Assembly: GCA_002167435.2 (NCBI GenBank)
Contig: NHBR02000023.1
Span: 1 to 57,147, forward strand
Direction of reading: 5' to 3'
DNA from: Allomuricauda sp. TMED12
GTDB lineage: Bacteria > Bacteroidota > Bacteroidia > Flavobacteriales > Flavobacteriaceae
Length of the DNA stretch: 57,147 nucleotides
The translations under genes and the position numbers were made by a program. Below, one piece after another: positions 23,496 to 31,827 of the stretch (position 1 is the stretch's first letter; each line of letters begins with the position of its first letter). A model generated the notes under the pieces. The model made no database searches. It saw nothing but the letters and a program-made list of their open reading frames with translations, and had not been told where the DNA came from.

Positions 23496-24152
23496 ATGTA
23501 TAGCTTACTCTTAATTCTGGAAACCATCAATTATCCCATATTGATTGGTTTTTTCGTGTCTTCACTTGCCTTGGCGATTTCGCCGGGTCCTGATAATATT
23601 TTTGTACTGACTCAAAGTATCAGCAATGGTACAAAATATGGATTGGCCACAGTTTTTGGTTTGGTTTCTGGCTGTTTGGTACATACAACCCTGCTCGCAT
23701 TTGGGGTTTCGGAAATAATCAAGCGGAGCGACACGCTATTTTTTGCGATCAAGCTTTTTGGAGCCATGTATCTTTTATATTTGGCGTATCAGGTATATCG
23801 TAGTGATGCTTCGATACTTTTGGATAAGGAAAACAAACCGACAAAAACACCAAAGAAGCTTTTTTGGACGGGCTTTACCATGAATGTGCTCAACCCCAAG
23901 GTCACGATCTTCTTTTTGGCTTTTTTTCCCGGTTTTTTGTTCAGTGAGGAACTCAATACCGTAATTCAATTTTACACATTGGGCTTACTTTTTATGCTTT
24001 CCGCCCTTATCGTTTTTGGGGCAATTGCCATACTGGCAGGAAGAATTTCTGAATATCTGACCAGTCATAAAAAAGCAGGAGTTTATTTAAAATGGGTGCA
24101 AATTGTTGTTTTTGTAGGGATTGCCGTTTATCTATTTCTATCGGATAAATAA
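23496..24152 (+). CDS. LysE/RhtB-family amino-acid exporter, 218 aa
   Basis: Inner-membrane translocator of about six helices. The family signature appears as SLALAISPGPDNIFVLTQSI (near residue 24), followed by GLATVFGLVSGCLVHTTLLAF and the middle motif KLFGAMYLLYLAYQVYR. NPKVTIFFLAFFPGF marks the fourth region. It probably exports amino acids or analogues by proton antiport; the substrate is not clear. It is packed 5 bases after pyrD and about 21 bases before the likely start of the lyase gene, so co-expressed. Confidence 0.92.
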   Translation: MYSLLLILETINYPILIGFFVSSLALAISPGPDNIFVLTQSISNGTKYGLATVFGLVSGCLVHTTLLAFGVSEIIKRSDTLFFAIKLFGAMYLLYLAYQVYRSDASILLDKENKPTKTPKKLFWTGFTMNVLNPKVTIFFLAFFPGFLFSEELNTVIQFYTLGLLFMLSALIVFGAIAILAGRISEYLTSHKKAGVYLKWVQIVVFVGIAVYLFLSDK

Positions 24153-24173
24153 GTGCTATTTTTACGGACGCCT

Positions 24174-25037
24174 ATGTCAAAAGTAAAACTTATAGAATGT
24201 CCTAGGGACGCCATGCAGGGGATAAAAACTTTTATCCCGACCGCCGAAAAGGTAAAATATATCCAAGCCTTGTTGGGTTGTGGTTTTGATACTATTGACT
24301 TTGGTAGTTTTGTATCGCCAAAGGCCATTCCCCAGATGCAAGATACAGCGGAGGTTTTGGAGCGTTTGGATTTATCCCGAACCCAAAGTGAACTTTTAGC
24401 CATTGTGGCCAATGTTCGCGGCGCACAAGATGCCTGCAAGCACGAGGCAATCGATTATTTGGGCTTTCCTTTTTCCATTTCCGAAAACTTTCAAATGCGG
24501 AACACACATAAGACCATTGATCAGTCCGTGGAGACCCTTAAGGGGATTTTGGAATTGGCCGATGCTCATGGCAAGGAAGTGGTCACATACATTTCCATGG
24601 GATTTGGAAATCCTTATGGTGATCCTTGGAGTGTTGAAATAGTAGGGGAGTGGACAGAAAAGTTGGCCGAAATGGGAACTAGAATTTTATCGCTTTCAGA
24701 TACTATTGGAAGCTCCACCCCAGAAGTAATAGAGTATTTGTTCTCCAACCTTATTCCAAAGTATCCGGAAATTGAATTTGGGGCTCATTTGCATACAACT
24801 CCATCTAGATGGCATGAAAAAGTGGATGCTGCCTATAAGGCAGGGTGTCGCCGTTTTGATGGTGCCGTGCAAGGTTTTGGTGGTTGCCCTATGGCCAAGG
24901 ACGAACTAACCGGAAATATGCCCACCGAGAAAATGCTTTCCTATTTTACTACAGAAAAAGCGGATACAGGAGTCAATTGGTTGGTTTTTGAGGCGGCATT
25001 CAATAAGGCTACCGAACTGTTCTCGGTTTATCATTAA
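24174..25037 (+). CDS. Hydroxymethylglutaryl-CoA lyase
   Basis: Cleaves HMG-CoA to acetoacetate and acetyl-CoA, the last step of leucine breakdown. Protein of 287 residues from the ATG at 24174 (MSKVKLIECPRDAMQGIK); a GTG directly after the LysE stop (24153) could add seven residues but is less likely. This is an HMGL-like TIM barrel: KLIECPRDAMQG, DFGSFVSPKAIPQM, LSLSDTIGSSTP, EFGAHLHTTPSRWHEKVDAA (metal His) and the signature GAVQGFGGCPMAKDEL with catalytic Cys, followed by GNMPTE. The third gene of a probable pyrD transcript, followed by a terminator. Confidence 0.93.
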   Translation: MSKVKLIECPRDAMQGIKTFIPTAEKVKYIQALLGCGFDTIDFGSFVSPKAIPQMQDTAEVLERLDLSRTQSELLAIVANVRGAQDACKHEAIDYLGFPFSISENFQMRNTHKTIDQSVETLKGILELADAHGKEVVTYISMGFGNPYGDPWSVEIVGEWTEKLAEMGTRILSLSDTIGSSTPEVIEYLFSNLIPKYPEIEFGAHLHTTPSRWHEKVDAAYKAGCRRFDGAVQGFGGCPMAKDELTGNMPTEKMLSYFTTEKADTGVNWLVFEAAFNKATELFSVYH

Positions 25038-25068
25038 AAAAGGCACCCCAAAAAGAGTGCCTTTATTT
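25037..25068. terminator. Hairpin terminator between convergent genes
   Basis: The stem AAAGGCAC / GTGCCTTT sits directly after the HMG-CoA lyase stop, with A and T tracts on both sides, so it can end both this transcript and the convergent TonB-receptor transcript. Confidence 0.8.
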
Positions 25069-25088
25069 TGTTTCGTCGGATTCAAAAA

Positions 25089-27311
25089 TTAATATCTAAG
25101 TTCAATTCCAGCGTAAATACCAAATGGATGGCCAGGTCTTAAGCCTGCAGGGACCCTTGCAACGGCATATTTTTCGTCCAATAAATTGATGGCATTGGCG
25201 GTAACCGCCAAATGATCGTTGAATCTGTATCTTCCACCAAGGTCGAGAATGAAGTTGGAGCTTACTTTTTCACTGGCGGGTATTGCCCCACTTCCTGCCA
25301 TTGTTCTAAAAGCGCCATTGTACCTTCCGCTAAGATTTATTTCAAAATTTTCATGCTCTAGTGATAGGGCTGCATTGAACTGGTGCTTCGAGATATAGGG
25401 TAGCTCATCACCTACGGTAACTTCTCCCCAAATATCATTTTCGCTGCCAAAACTGTTCAAGAACTCTGTGTCGGTCAGCGTATATCCAAAAGTAAAGGGT
25501 AGTTGAAAGCTTTCATTGTTTTCCATAAAGTTATAGTTCAACAACAACTCCACTCCTTGCACACGTACTTCGCCAGCATTGAATTGGTCTAGGGAGCCGG
25601 TTCCACCTGTTGCCGCAAGATCACTGCCCAAAAGGTTGCTATAATCATTGTAAAAACCAACTAGTTCGCCTGAAATGCCTGCAAATGAGAAACGGCTGCC
25701 AAGCTCATAATTCACACTTTCCTCTGGATTTTCACCAGGTTGGTTGCTAGGAGGCGAAAAACCTTTATGCACCCCTCCAAAAATGGAAAGGGTATTAAAA
25801 TTATAGTTGAAACCAATTCCAGGTATAAACACATCTACATTGTTCTGTCTTTCGGAGAGGTCAGTACTAGTGCGCTGTATATCGTTGGTTCCATAATCCA
25901 ATCTTTCCAAGGAAATGTTTTCATAGCGAAGGCCGGGAGTCAATGTTAAATCATTGATTTTAAGCTTGTACATTGCATACGAAGCAAAAGCTTTTGCACT
26001 GCTCACTCGGTTGGCATTGGTTCCAGGAATGCCTGCATTGACCAATTGCATGTCTCCGTTCACCATGGCATAATCATCTATCCATTGAAAACGGTCTTCT
26101 TCATCATAATGGTAACGCAGTCCAATTTCCAGATCATGATACGTGTTCTCGCCACTCCAATGGTAATCCAATTTTGTTTGAACTCCGGTAGATAGGTAGT
26201 CCCTATTGTTATTTCTGGCGTTAAGGAAATCATTTGCTCCACTGTTGGTGGTCCCTTTTACCAGGTTTAAGTAGGATTCATTACCGATTGGGTCACTAAA
26301 AATAGTACCGATGCCTTGACGTTCTCCATCAATCGTAACATAATCTACCTTGTACCAATTCCTGCTAAAATCGTTGTAATAGCCAATTGTGGTAATCCTG
26401 AATTGATCGTTGAATTTTAAAGCATGCGTTCCCATCAATTGAAAGTGCTCGGCATTCATTTGATCATTTTGAGACCCAGCATAGCGGCGGAAAGGGTCTG
26501 AGTCAAAATCTTCTTGCGTTAGGCCCAAATAGGTTTCGTTTGACGTTTCGTCCGAGTACTGGAACTTTACTTCAAACTCCTGTCCAAGTTTTGCTTCTGG
26601 ATTGGTGTTGACCTTAAATTTCGCAACTAGGTCATTTTTATCAAAACCCGTGTTATCACCATTTTCCAAGTTTTTGAATCCATTGGAATTGTAGTTGAGG
26701 TATTCCACGGAATAACCGAAGTTTTTACGGTTATCGCCCAGTTGGGCATGGATACGACCACTTTGGAAACTTCCATAGCTACTGTTCAAAAAGATTCTAA
26801 AATTATCGGGTATTTCTGTGGAAATCATGTTTATGGCACCTCCTGTTGTGTACGGTCCAAATTGTACTTGGCTACTGCCTTTTAATATTTCAACGGCCTG
26901 CATTCGTGCAATAGTTGGGAAATAATAGGCCGATGGAGCACTGTAGGGAGCAGGTGCAATGAGGACTCCATCTTCCATCAAGGTGATTTTTGAACTTCTT
27001 TCAGGGGAGGTTCCTCTTAAACTGATGTTTGGTCTAAGGCCAAATCCATCTTCTTCGTATATGTTTACACCGGGTACGGAGCGTAAGGTGCGATTGATAT
27101 CTGTATAGTTGAATTTTTTGATTTCTTCAGGTGAGAGGTAATAAGAAGAGCCTGTTCTGTTTTTCGCTACAAATTTGCTTCCGAAGATTACTTTGGCAGA
27201 TAAGACGACTTCATTCAACTCAATAAGCGTTGAATCGGTAGGGTTTTGCTTTTGTTGTCCTGAAAGGAATAGAAAACTAAAAAATGCGATGATTAATGAT
27301 GTTCGGTACAT
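25089..27311 (-). CDS. FecA-like TonB-dependent outer-membrane receptor, 740 aa
   Basis: Outer-membrane 22-strand beta barrel with an N-terminal plug, driven by TonB; probably imports a ferric siderophore or ferric citrate. A signal peptide (MYRTSLIIAFFSFLFLSG) is followed by the plug with SVPGVNIYEEDGFGLRPNIS, LRGTSPERSSKITLMEDGV and APAPYSAPSAYYFP, the FecA-type plug motifs, then EILKGSSQVQFGPYTTGGAI. The barrel ends in the usual aromatic-terminated strand (GIYAGIELRY). There is no CarboxypepD-like domain, so not a SusC. The promoter carries a duplicated operator-like repeat (27322-27408), consistent with iron repression. The convergent HMG-CoA lyase gene shares its terminator. Confidence 0.94.
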   Translation of the reverse strand: MYRTSLIIAFFSFLFLSGQQKQNPTDSTLIELNEVVLSAKVIFGSKFVAKNRTGSSYYLSPEEIKKFNYTDINRTLRSVPGVNIYEEDGFGLRPNISLRGTSPERSSKITLMEDGVLIAPAPYSAPSAYYFPTIARMQAVEILKGSSQVQFGPYTTGGAINMISTEIPDNFRIFLNSSYGSFQSGRIHAQLGDNRKNFGYSVEYLNYNSNGFKNLENGDNTGFDKNDLVAKFKVNTNPEAKLGQEFEVKFQYSDETSNETYLGLTQEDFDSDPFRRYAGSQNDQMNAEHFQLMGTHALKFNDQFRITTIGYYNDFSRNWYKVDYVTIDGERQGIGTIFSDPIGNESYLNLVKGTTNSGANDFLNARNNNRDYLSTGVQTKLDYHWSGENTYHDLEIGLRYHYDEEDRFQWIDDYAMVNGDMQLVNAGIPGTNANRVSSAKAFASYAMYKLKINDLTLTPGLRYENISLERLDYGTNDIQRTSTDLSERQNNVDVFIPGIGFNYNFNTLSIFGGVHKGFSPPSNQPGENPEESVNYELGSRFSFAGISGELVGFYNDYSNLLGSDLAATGGTGSLDQFNAGEVRVQGVELLLNYNFMENNESFQLPFTFGYTLTDTEFLNSFGSENDIWGEVTVGDELPYISKHQFNAALSLEHENFEINLSGRYNGAFRTMAGSGAIPASEKVSSNFILDLGGRYRFNDHLAVTANAINLLDEKYAVARVPAGLRPGHPFGIYAGIELRY

Positions 27312-27321
27312 TGTATTAATT

Positions 27322-27408
27322 AAGACTTATTTTAAATAAATTATAATTTTGGGGCAAATGTACGGTTCAAAATGAATAAAACAAGACTTATTTAGAATAA
27401 ATAAATAT
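27322..27408 (-). promoter_or_regulatory. Duplicated operator-like repeat around the TonB-receptor promoter
   Basis: Two direct copies of a partly palindromic word: AAGACTTATTTTAAATAAAT from 27322 and AAGACTTATTTAGAATAAAT from 27383, exactly 61 bases apart. The cores TTATTTTAAATAA and TTATTTAGAATAA are near-palindromes like the AT-rich iron-repressor boxes of Flavobacteriia. One copy overlaps the -33 element; the other sits just downstream of the expected transcription start. Repressor identity (Fur or DtxR type) is inference. Confidence 0.6.
27355..27384 (-). promoter_or_regulatory. Consensus Bacteroidota promoter of the TonB receptor
   Basis: On the minus strand, TTG (27382-27384), exactly 19 bases, then TACATTTG (27355-27362): a perfect match to the TTG-N19-TAnnTTTG promoter. 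The transcription start would lie near 27350, about 40 bases from the ATG at 27311. Confidence 0.8.
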
Positions 27409-27521
27409 AATATTTTGGAGTTTATTGATTGTCAATGGGTAGGTTAATTAAAATTCGTTTTTGAAAAAAACCTAAATTATGGTTAAAGTCTTGCCTTTGT
27501 TCTACATTGATTAAAATATGG

Positions 27522-27529
27522 TATATTTG
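27522..27529 (+). promoter_or_regulatory. Candidate -7 promoter element of guaB
   Basis: TATATTTG (TAnnTTTG) 23 bases before the ATG. A TTTG at 27496-27499 could be the -33 half with a longer spacer of 22 bases. Confidence 0.6.
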
Positions 27530-27552
27530 CACGCAATTAATCCGTAATTGCA

Positions 27553-29025
27553 ATGGAAGCTCACCTAAACAAAATTGTTGGAGAAGGACTTACTTATGAT
27601 GACGTTCTCCTCGTGCCGGCATACTCCGAAGTACTTCCCCGAGAAGTAAGTATTCAATCAAAATTCACCAAGAACATTACCATCAATGTGCCCATTGTTT
27701 CTGCGGCAATGGATACGGTGACCGAATCCCGTATGGCTATTGCCATGGCAAGGGAAGGCGGTATTGGTGTACTTCACAAAAACATGACGATTGAGCAACA
27801 AGCCCTTAAGGTTAGAAAGGTAAAACGTGCAGAAAGTGGCATGATCATGGATCCCGTTACCCTTCCATTGGAGTCTGTCGTGCGTGATGCCAAGGCTAGC
27901 ATGAGAGAGAACAGTATCGGGGGAATTCCCATTGTTGATGATCAGAACAAGTTGATTGGGATAGTTACCAATCGTGACCTTCGTTTTGAAAAGAACGATG
28001 ATAGACCGATTGCAGATGTAATGACATCGGAAAATTTAGTGACGGTTGGAGAAGGTACTTCTTTGCAGCAAGCTGAGGTCATCCTACAAGAAAATAAGAT
28101 TGAAAAACTACCAGTAATCAACGATAAGGACGAACTTGTTGGTTTGATTACGTTCAGGGATATTACGAAACTTACCCAAAAACCAATAGCCAACAAAGAT
28201 CAGTACGGGCGTTTGCGCGTAGCTGCAGCTATTGGAGTTACCGCCGACGCTGTTGATCGTGCAGGTGCTTTGGTGAAAGCGGGTGTTGATGCCATTATTA
28301 TTGACACAGCGCACGGTCACACCAAAGGTGTGGTCGGTATTTTAAAAGATGTGAAGAAATCTTTTCCAGAATTGGAGGTAGTGGTAGGTAACATTGCTAC
28401 GGCCGAAGCGGCAAAATATTTGGTAGAGGCGGGGGCTGATGCCGTTAAAGTGGGGATTGGACCAGGTTCCATTTGTACAACGCGTGTTGTGGCTGGTGTT
28501 GGTTTTCCACAGTTCTCTGCTGTTTTGGAAGTATCAGCGGCACTAAAAGGAACGGGAGTTCCTGTAATTGCTGATGGTGGAATACGATATACGGGCGACA
28601 TACCTAAAGCAATTGCAGCAGGAGCTGATACCGTAATGTTGGGGTCTTTGTTGGCCGGTACCAAAGAGTCTCCGGGAGAGACCATTATTTATGAAGGTAG
28701 AAAGTTTAAGTCTTATCGTGGAATGGGCTCCGTTGAGGCTATGAAAAAAGGTAGTAAGGACCGCTATTTCCAAGATGTAGAGGATGATATCAAGAAATTG
28801 GTTCCCGAAGGTATTGTGGGCCGTGTGCCTTATAAAGGTGAATTGGTGGAAAGTATGCACCAATTTATTGGTGGTTTACGTGCAGGTATGGGTTATTGTG
28901 GTGCAGGGAATATCGAAGCATTGAAGAACAATGCCCGATTTGTGAAAATTACCGCGAGCGGAATACACGAAAGTCACCCACACAATGTGACCATTACCAA
29001 AGAAAGTCCGAATTATAGTAGATAA
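27553..29025 (+). CDS. guaB: Inosine-5'-monophosphate dehydrogenase, 490 aa
   Basis: Oxidises IMP to XMP with NAD+, the first committed step to guanine nucleotides. It is a TIM barrel interrupted by a pair of CBS domains (about residues 95-205; [20 protein letters not shown] and the second copy [18 protein letters not shown]) that regulate the enzyme. Catalytic motifs: [17 protein letters not shown] with the nucleophilic Cys, [26 protein letters not shown], and the mobile flap with [13 protein letters not shown]. The start [20 protein letters not shown] is canonical. Monocistronic. Confidence 0.98.
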   Translation: MEAHLNKIVGEGLTYDDVLLVPAYSEVLPREVSIQSKFTKNITINVPIVSAAMDTVTESRMAIAMAREGGIGVLHKNMTIEQQALKVRKVKRAESGMIMDPVTLPLESVVRDAKASMRENSIGGIPIVDDQNKLIGIVTNRDLRFEKNDDRPIADVMTSENLVTVGEGTSLQQAEVILQENKIEKLPVINDKDELVGLITFRDITKLTQKPIANKDQYGRLRVAAAIGVTADAVDRAGALVKAGVDAIIIDTAHGHTKGVVGILKDVKKSFPELEVVVGNIATAEAAKYLVEAGADAVKVGIGPGSICTTRVVAGVGFPQFSAVLEVSAALKGTGVPVIADGGIRYTGDIPKAIAAGADTVMLGSLLAGTKESPGETIIYEGRKFKSYRGMGSVEAMKKGSKDRYFQDVEDDIKKLVPEGIVGRVPYKGELVESMHQFIGGLRAGMGYCGAGNIEALKNNARFVKITASGIHESHPHNVTITKESPNYSR

Positions 29026-29052
29026 AATAAAGTAAGGAAGGCACTGGGGAAT

Positions 29053-29568
29053 TTACTTCCCGGCGTAGCTTTGCCAATCTTTGTCCTTGTAGATGTTTTC
29101 GCCAAAGTACTTTGCGATCTGCATAAAAGGTTCTACCTGTTGATATCCAGGAACAGGCGAAAGCATATTCAATTGTTCATCCAAGAAAACAACGGTGGGG
29201 TAACTCATGCGACCCTGTAACAAAGCAGCGGCCAATTCATGGTAACCTCTTCTTCCAGAAGGTACAAATTTGAATGTTTTACCTTGGTATTCAATAGGGT
29301 CTTTACCTTCTGCATCCATTTTTACCATATAGAAGTTGTCCTGCATATATTTGGATACTTCAGGATTTTGAAAGGTGTTTTCATCCATCTTTTTGCACCA
29401 TCCGCACCAATCAGTGTAAACGTCAACAAAAATCTTTTTGGGCTGCGCATCCGTTTTGGAAAGTTCGACGGCCTCTTCCCAGGATATCCAATTAATATCT
29501 TGGGCGTGTGCATTAAAGCCTATAAATACTATAAAAAGTAAGCTGATTTGGGTAAAAATTGTGCGCAT
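29053..29568 (-). CDS. Exported thioredoxin-family protein, 171 aa
   Basis: Thioredoxin-fold protein of the thioredoxin_7/DUF255-like group with a signal peptide (MRTIFTQISLLFIVFIGFNAHA), so periplasmic. The active site is CGWC in VDVYTDWCGWCKKMDENTF (about residues 50-55), followed by SKYMQDNFYMVKMDAE and the cis-Pro in GRMSYPTVVFLDEQ. It probably acts as a disulfide reductase or isomerase in the periplasm; the partner is unknown. It is convergent with guaB and alone. Confidence 0.9.
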   Translation of the reverse strand: MRTIFTQISLLFIVFIGFNAHAQDINWISWEEAVELSKTDAQPKKIFVDVYTDWCGWCKKMDENTFQNPEVSKYMQDNFYMVKMDAEGKDPIEYQGKTFKFVPSGRRGYHELAAALLQGRMSYPTVVFLDEQLNMLSPVPGYQQVEPFMQIAKYFGENIYKDKDWQSYAGK

Positions 29569-29666
29569 AGTCTTAGTTTTTGACCTAATTGTCGTCGTAT
29601 CAATACAAAACTAACGAAAATTGTGCCAAAAAAGTATGAGCTTTAACAGTCTGATAAGGGTATATC

Positions 29667-30905
29667 CTACTTTACGGGCTGTTTCGTTGGAACCTCAAAA
29701 AGCTCCTTGTTATCCACTTGGTTGTGAAGGATATCATCAAAAGTTTCTCTTTTTCTTATTAAATGACCCTTTCCGTTGTACCATAAGACTTCGGCGGGCC
29801 TGTACCTTGAATTGTAGTTACTGGCCATGGTAAAGCAATAGGCACCGGCATTTTTAAAGCAAAGCATGTCGCCTTCAGATATTTCATTGATTCTACGGTT
29901 GCTGCCAAAGGTATCCGTTTCACAAATGTAACCGACAACCGAGTAATAACGCTCTTTTCCTTTTGGGTTGGAAATGTTTACAATCTGATGGTTAGAACCA
30001 TATAACATAGGCCTAATCAAATGGTTGAAACCAGAATCGATACTTGCAAAAACAGTTGAAGTAGTCTGCTTTACCACATTCACTTTAGCTAAAAAGAAAC
30101 CTGCTTCACTTACCAAAAATTTTCCAGGCTCAAAGGCAAGAGTCAGTTCCCTGCCATATTCTTTACAGAATTCGTTGAATCTTTTGGTTAATTTTTTTCC
30201 CAACTCATCCACGTTGGTCTGGATGTCACCTTCTTTATAGGGTACTTTAAAACCACTTCCAAAATCTATAAACTCTAAATCTTTAAAATTACTTGCGGTT
30301 TCAAATAGAATTTCCGAAGCATAGAGGAAAACATCAATATCCAAAATATCACTACCTGTATGCATATGGATTCCGTTGATATTCATTTTGGTCAACTCCA
30401 CAATACGCAATAAATGAGGGATTTGATGTATACTGATACCAAACTTGGAATCGATATGTCCCACTGAAATGTTGGAATTTCCTCCCGCCATTACATGGGG
30501 GTTGATACGGATACAAACCGGAATATCGGGGTGCTTGCTTCCAAACTGCTCCAAAATGGAGAGGTTGTCAATATTGACCTGAACACCAAGTGCGGCAGCT
30601 TCTTCAATCTCTTCCAAAGAAACCCCATTGGGTGTAAAAATGATGGACTCTGGCTTGAAACCGGCCAAAAGACCCAATTTCACTTCTTGAATGGACACGG
30701 TATCCAAACCACTCCCTAAACTGTTCAACAATCTTAGGATGCTAATATTGGACAGTGCTTTGGCCGCATAGTTCAACTTAAGATTTGGAACACCTTTGAA
30801 AGCATTGGTAAGCTTTTTGTATTGAGAGGTGATCTTATCGGCATCATACACATATAATGGTGCGCCAAATTGTTCTGTAAGCTGAAGTAAATCCTTAGAG
30901 TTCAT
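29667..30905 (-). CDS. lysA: Diaminopimelate decarboxylase, 412 aa
   Basis: PLP-dependent enzyme that decarboxylates meso-diaminopimelate to L-lysine. It has an alanine-racemase-like barrel with the PLP lysine K49 in LNYAAKALSNISIL, then RINPHVMAGGNSNISVG, KFGI, INGIHMHTGSDI, LEFIDFGSGFKVPY and AFEPGKFLVSEAG. The C-terminal beta domain has the conserved CETDTFGSNRRI (substrate-binding Cys and Glu) and AGAYCFTMASNYN. Length is normal. A 17-bp palindrome at 30924-30940 lies just upstream. dapD of the same pathway is elsewhere in the window. Confidence 0.97.
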   Translation of the reverse strand: MNSKDLLQLTEQFGAPLYVYDADKITSQYKKLTNAFKGVPNLKLNYAAKALSNISILRLLNSLGSGLDTVSIQEVKLGLLAGFKPESIIFTPNGVSLEEIEEAAALGVQVNIDNLSILEQFGSKHPDIPVCIRINPHVMAGGNSNISVGHIDSKFGISIHQIPHLLRIVELTKMNINGIHMHTGSDILDIDVFLYASEILFETASNFKDLEFIDFGSGFKVPYKEGDIQTNVDELGKKLTKRFNEFCKEYGRELTLAFEPGKFLVSEAGFFLAKVNVVKQTTSTVFASIDSGFNHLIRPMLYGSNHQIVNISNPKGKERYYSVVGYICETDTFGSNRRINEISEGDMLCFKNAGAYCFTMASNYNSRYRPAEVLWYNGKGHLIRKRETFDDILHNQVDNKELFEVPTKQPVK

Positions 30906-30923
30906 TTTAAACTTATATTTTAG

Positions 30924-30940
30924 ACAAAACTAGGTTTTGT
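30924..30940. promoter_or_regulatory. 17-bp palindrome upstream of lysA
   Basis: ACAAAAC-TAG-GTTTTGT is a perfect 7-bp inverted repeat 18 bases ahead of the lysA ATG. It may be an operator or an mRNA hairpin over the start region; nothing else identifies it. Confidence 0.4.
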
Positions 30941-31068
30941 ATACTTTAAACACAAAAATTCTAAATTTTATTATCAAAATATAACATTTTGTTTTTTTTA
31001 CAACAACCAGGCCGTATCCAGTGTTGTACTTTAAATAATTGATATGTATTTTTAAACAAATTGCAACA

Positions 31069-31707
31069 ATGAAGCTACCTCTATTTCCACTAAAATCAGT
31101 CTTTTATCCTGGTGAAACGGTGCCCTTGCATATTTTTGAAGATCGATATAAACAATTGATCGACGATTGCAGAAAGGAGGCGCTTACCTTTGGCATTCCT
31201 GTTTATATCGACAACGCTATTTCCTATGGTACAGAGGTACAATTGGTTGAGGTTGTGAACTCCTATGAATCTGGCGAAATGGATGTGGTGTGTGTCGCCC
31301 GTCAGGTATTTAAGGTGCTAAGTTTTCAAAAACAAATAGAAGGTAAACTCTATGCTGGTGGAGAAGTCGAGTTTTTGGAGATTGAAAACGACGCCGATGA
31401 AAGTTTAAGAGAAGAAGTGCTCCAAAAAGTGGAGGAATTGTACGATATTATGGATGTGCCTTTTACCAAAACGTCTCCCAAGCAATTCAACAGCTATTCT
31501 CTCGCTCACAAAATGGGACTTTCTTTTGAACAAGAATATGAGTTGTTGCTCATGACGAGAGAAACAGATCGGTTAAATTTCATAAAAAGTCATTTACAGA
31601 CAACAACAAATATTTTGATCGAATTGAATCGAACCAAAGATGTTATCGAGATGAATGGGCATTTTAAGAATTTTGACCCTTTGGATTTTCAAGATTTTAA
31701 GTTATAA
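31069..31707 (+). CDS. Lon N-terminal (LON substrate-binding) domain protein
   Basis: Stand-alone LON substrate-binding domain protein (PF02190-like) of 212 residues from the ATG at 31069; a TTG at 31039 would add ten residues and is less likely. It opens MKLPLFPLKSVFYPGETVPL, then HIFEDRYKQLIDDC, the canonical start of the domain, followed by strands VQLVEVVNSYESGEMDVVCV and a helical C-terminus with MGLSFEQEYELLLMTRETDRL. It has no ATPase or protease domain, so not Lon itself. Such proteins may act as adaptors or chaperones. It precedes sucC by 120 bases with its own promoter between. Confidence 0.9.
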   Translation: MKLPLFPLKSVFYPGETVPLHIFEDRYKQLIDDCRKEALTFGIPVYIDNAISYGTEVQLVEVVNSYESGEMDVVCVARQVFKVLSFQKQIEGKLYAGGEVEFLEIENDADESLREEVLQKVEELYDIMDVPFTKTSPKQFNSYSLAHKMGLSFEQEYELLLMTRETDRLNFIKSHLQTTTNILIELNRTKDVIEMNGHFKNFDPLDFQDFKL

Positions 31708-31794
31708 AGTCCATGGACCTGAATAAAAGGGTTATAATTGACATCTAACCTGTAATTATTCATTTAACATCTTCAATTTGTCAGCGGTGTTTTC

Positions 31795-31802
31795 TATTTT
31801 TG
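31795..31802 (+). promoter_or_regulatory. Candidate -7 promoter element of sucC
   Basis: TATTTTTG 25 bases before the sucC ATG; no well-spaced TTG is seen. Confidence 0.5.
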
Positions 31803-31827
31803 TCAGCAAACAAAAGTAAATTCACAG

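Noticed and set aside
25089..27311. SusC-type polysaccharide receptor
   Set aside because: No N-terminal carboxypeptidase-like domain and no SusD partner; the plug motifs are FecA-like.
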